A stretch of DNA of 7,893 nt from Actinomycetes bacterium. GTDB lineage: Bacteria > Actinomycetota > Acidimicrobiia > Acidimicrobiales > RAAP-2. The stretch spans positions 1-7,893 of the forward strand of contig JAJYPU010000084.1 in the NCBI GenBank assembly GCA_021795095.1, in the 5' to 3' direction. The position numbers and the translations under genes were made by a program. The first letter of the stretch is position 1. Each line of letters opens with the position of its first letter. The notes under the pieces are model-generated. The model ran no database searches. It was not told the DNA's origin and was given only the letters and a program-made list of their open reading frames with translations. Positions 7,693 to 7,893 of this stretch are shown here, in pieces.

Positions 7693-7731
7693 ATGACCAT
7701 GCCGAGGGGCCACGTGGGAGGTGATCGATGA
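7693..7731 (+). other. Possible 12-codon upstream ORF overlapping the MFS start
   Basis: ATG at 7693 opens a frame of 12 codons (MTMPRGHVGGDR) whose TGA stop overlaps the MFS start codon as ATGA (7728-7731). The MFS ribosome binding site lies inside it. Its own upstream sequence has only a weak AGGT at about 10 nt. It could couple translation to the MFS gene, but an ORF this short readily arises by chance. Confidence 0.15.
7716..7724 (+). promoter_or_regulatory. Strong ribosome binding site of the MFS gene
   Basis: GGGAGGTGA is a near-complete match to the anti-Shine-Dalgarno sequence, with GGAGG six bases before the ATG at 7728. It fixes the MFS start and predicts efficient initiation if the upstream hairpin leaves it exposed. 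Confidence 0.8.
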
Positions 7732-7893
7732 GCCAGGTGCGCGACGAATTGCGCTCGTCCAAGACGGCGATGGCGAACGTCTTCGCCAACCCCGCCCTGC
7801 GGCGGATCTTCCTCGCCTTTGGCGTCTCACTCATCGGTGACGGCGTCTTCTCGCTCAGCGCCGTGGTCTACGTCTACCGCAGCGGCGGCGCGA
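7728..7893 (+). CDS. MFS transporter, N-terminal fragment cut by the window edge
   Basis: Fifty-five codons are visible before the right edge. A polar N-terminus (MSQVRDELRSSKTAMA) leads into NVFANPALRRIFLAFGVSLIGDGVFSLSAVVYVY (17-50). This reads as the amphipathic lead-in and first membrane helix of a major facilitator superfamily permease of the actinobacterial type with NP.LRR followed by a helix containing SLIGD. Such proteins are secondary transporters of the inner membrane, often drug or metabolite exporters, and some carry a C-terminal cyclic-nucleotide-binding domain, which cannot be checked here. The start is set by an excellent ribosome binding site. It follows the small 113-residue gene in the same direction, with 119 nt of structured spacer between them, so co-transcription is uncertain. 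The substrate is unknown. Confidence 0.8.
   Translation, partial: MSQVRDELRSSKTAMANVFANPALRRIFLAFGVSLIGDGVFSLSAVVYVYRSGGA

Overview
The window is GC-rich chromosomal DNA with tightly packed, frequently overlapping genes, GTG as well as ATG starts, and an AT-richer intergenic spacer. Together with the protein sequences this suggests a high-GC actinobacterium. A deep-branching group such as Acidimicrobiia is a guess; nothing in the window fixes the genus. No tRNA, rRNA, CRISPR array, transposase or integrase was seen.

Layout. From 5477 down to 157 on the minus strand lies one compact operon: promoter with two tandem LacI-type operators, a LacI-family repressor, two Opp/Dpp-type permeases (OppB-like, OppC-like) and two Opp/Dpp-type ATPases (OppD-like, OppF-like). 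All four gene junctions are 4-nt stop/start overlaps (GTGA or ATGA), so the five genes form a translationally coupled unit. No substrate-binding protein gene lies inside the window. Two hairpins follow the last ATPase gene, and a possible start codon with a Shine-Dalgarno-like sequence sits at the extreme left edge, so another minus-strand gene may begin there. Upstream of this operon, also on the minus strand (7072-5546), is a complete acetyl-CoA hydrolase/succinate:CoA-transferase family gene. Its GTG start has no clear ribosome binding site but carries a -10-like hexamer at the spacing expected of a leaderless transcript.

A 194-nt AT-richer spacer (7073-7266) separates this gene from two plus-strand genes: a 113-residue helical protein (7267-7608, possibly DUF4760-like) and the first 55 residues of a major facilitator superfamily transporter (7728 to the right edge). 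Between them is a roughly 75-nt sequence that can fold into an extended hairpin.

How the genes work together. The repressor is the first gene of its own transporter operon, and its predicted operators sit directly on the -10/+1 region of the promoter. The simplest reading is an autoregulated, inducer-released importer. LacI-family regulators mostly sense sugars or related small metabolites, and some Opp-type transporters carry oligosaccharides, so the cargo is more likely a glycoside or oligosaccharide than a peptide; this is inference. The CoA-transferase would handle short-chain acyl-CoA/carboxylate exchange in central metabolism and has no evident link to the importer. I see no clearly novel system. 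The points most worth following are the repressor-operator-transporter arrangement, the missing binding protein, and the structured leader before the MFS gene.
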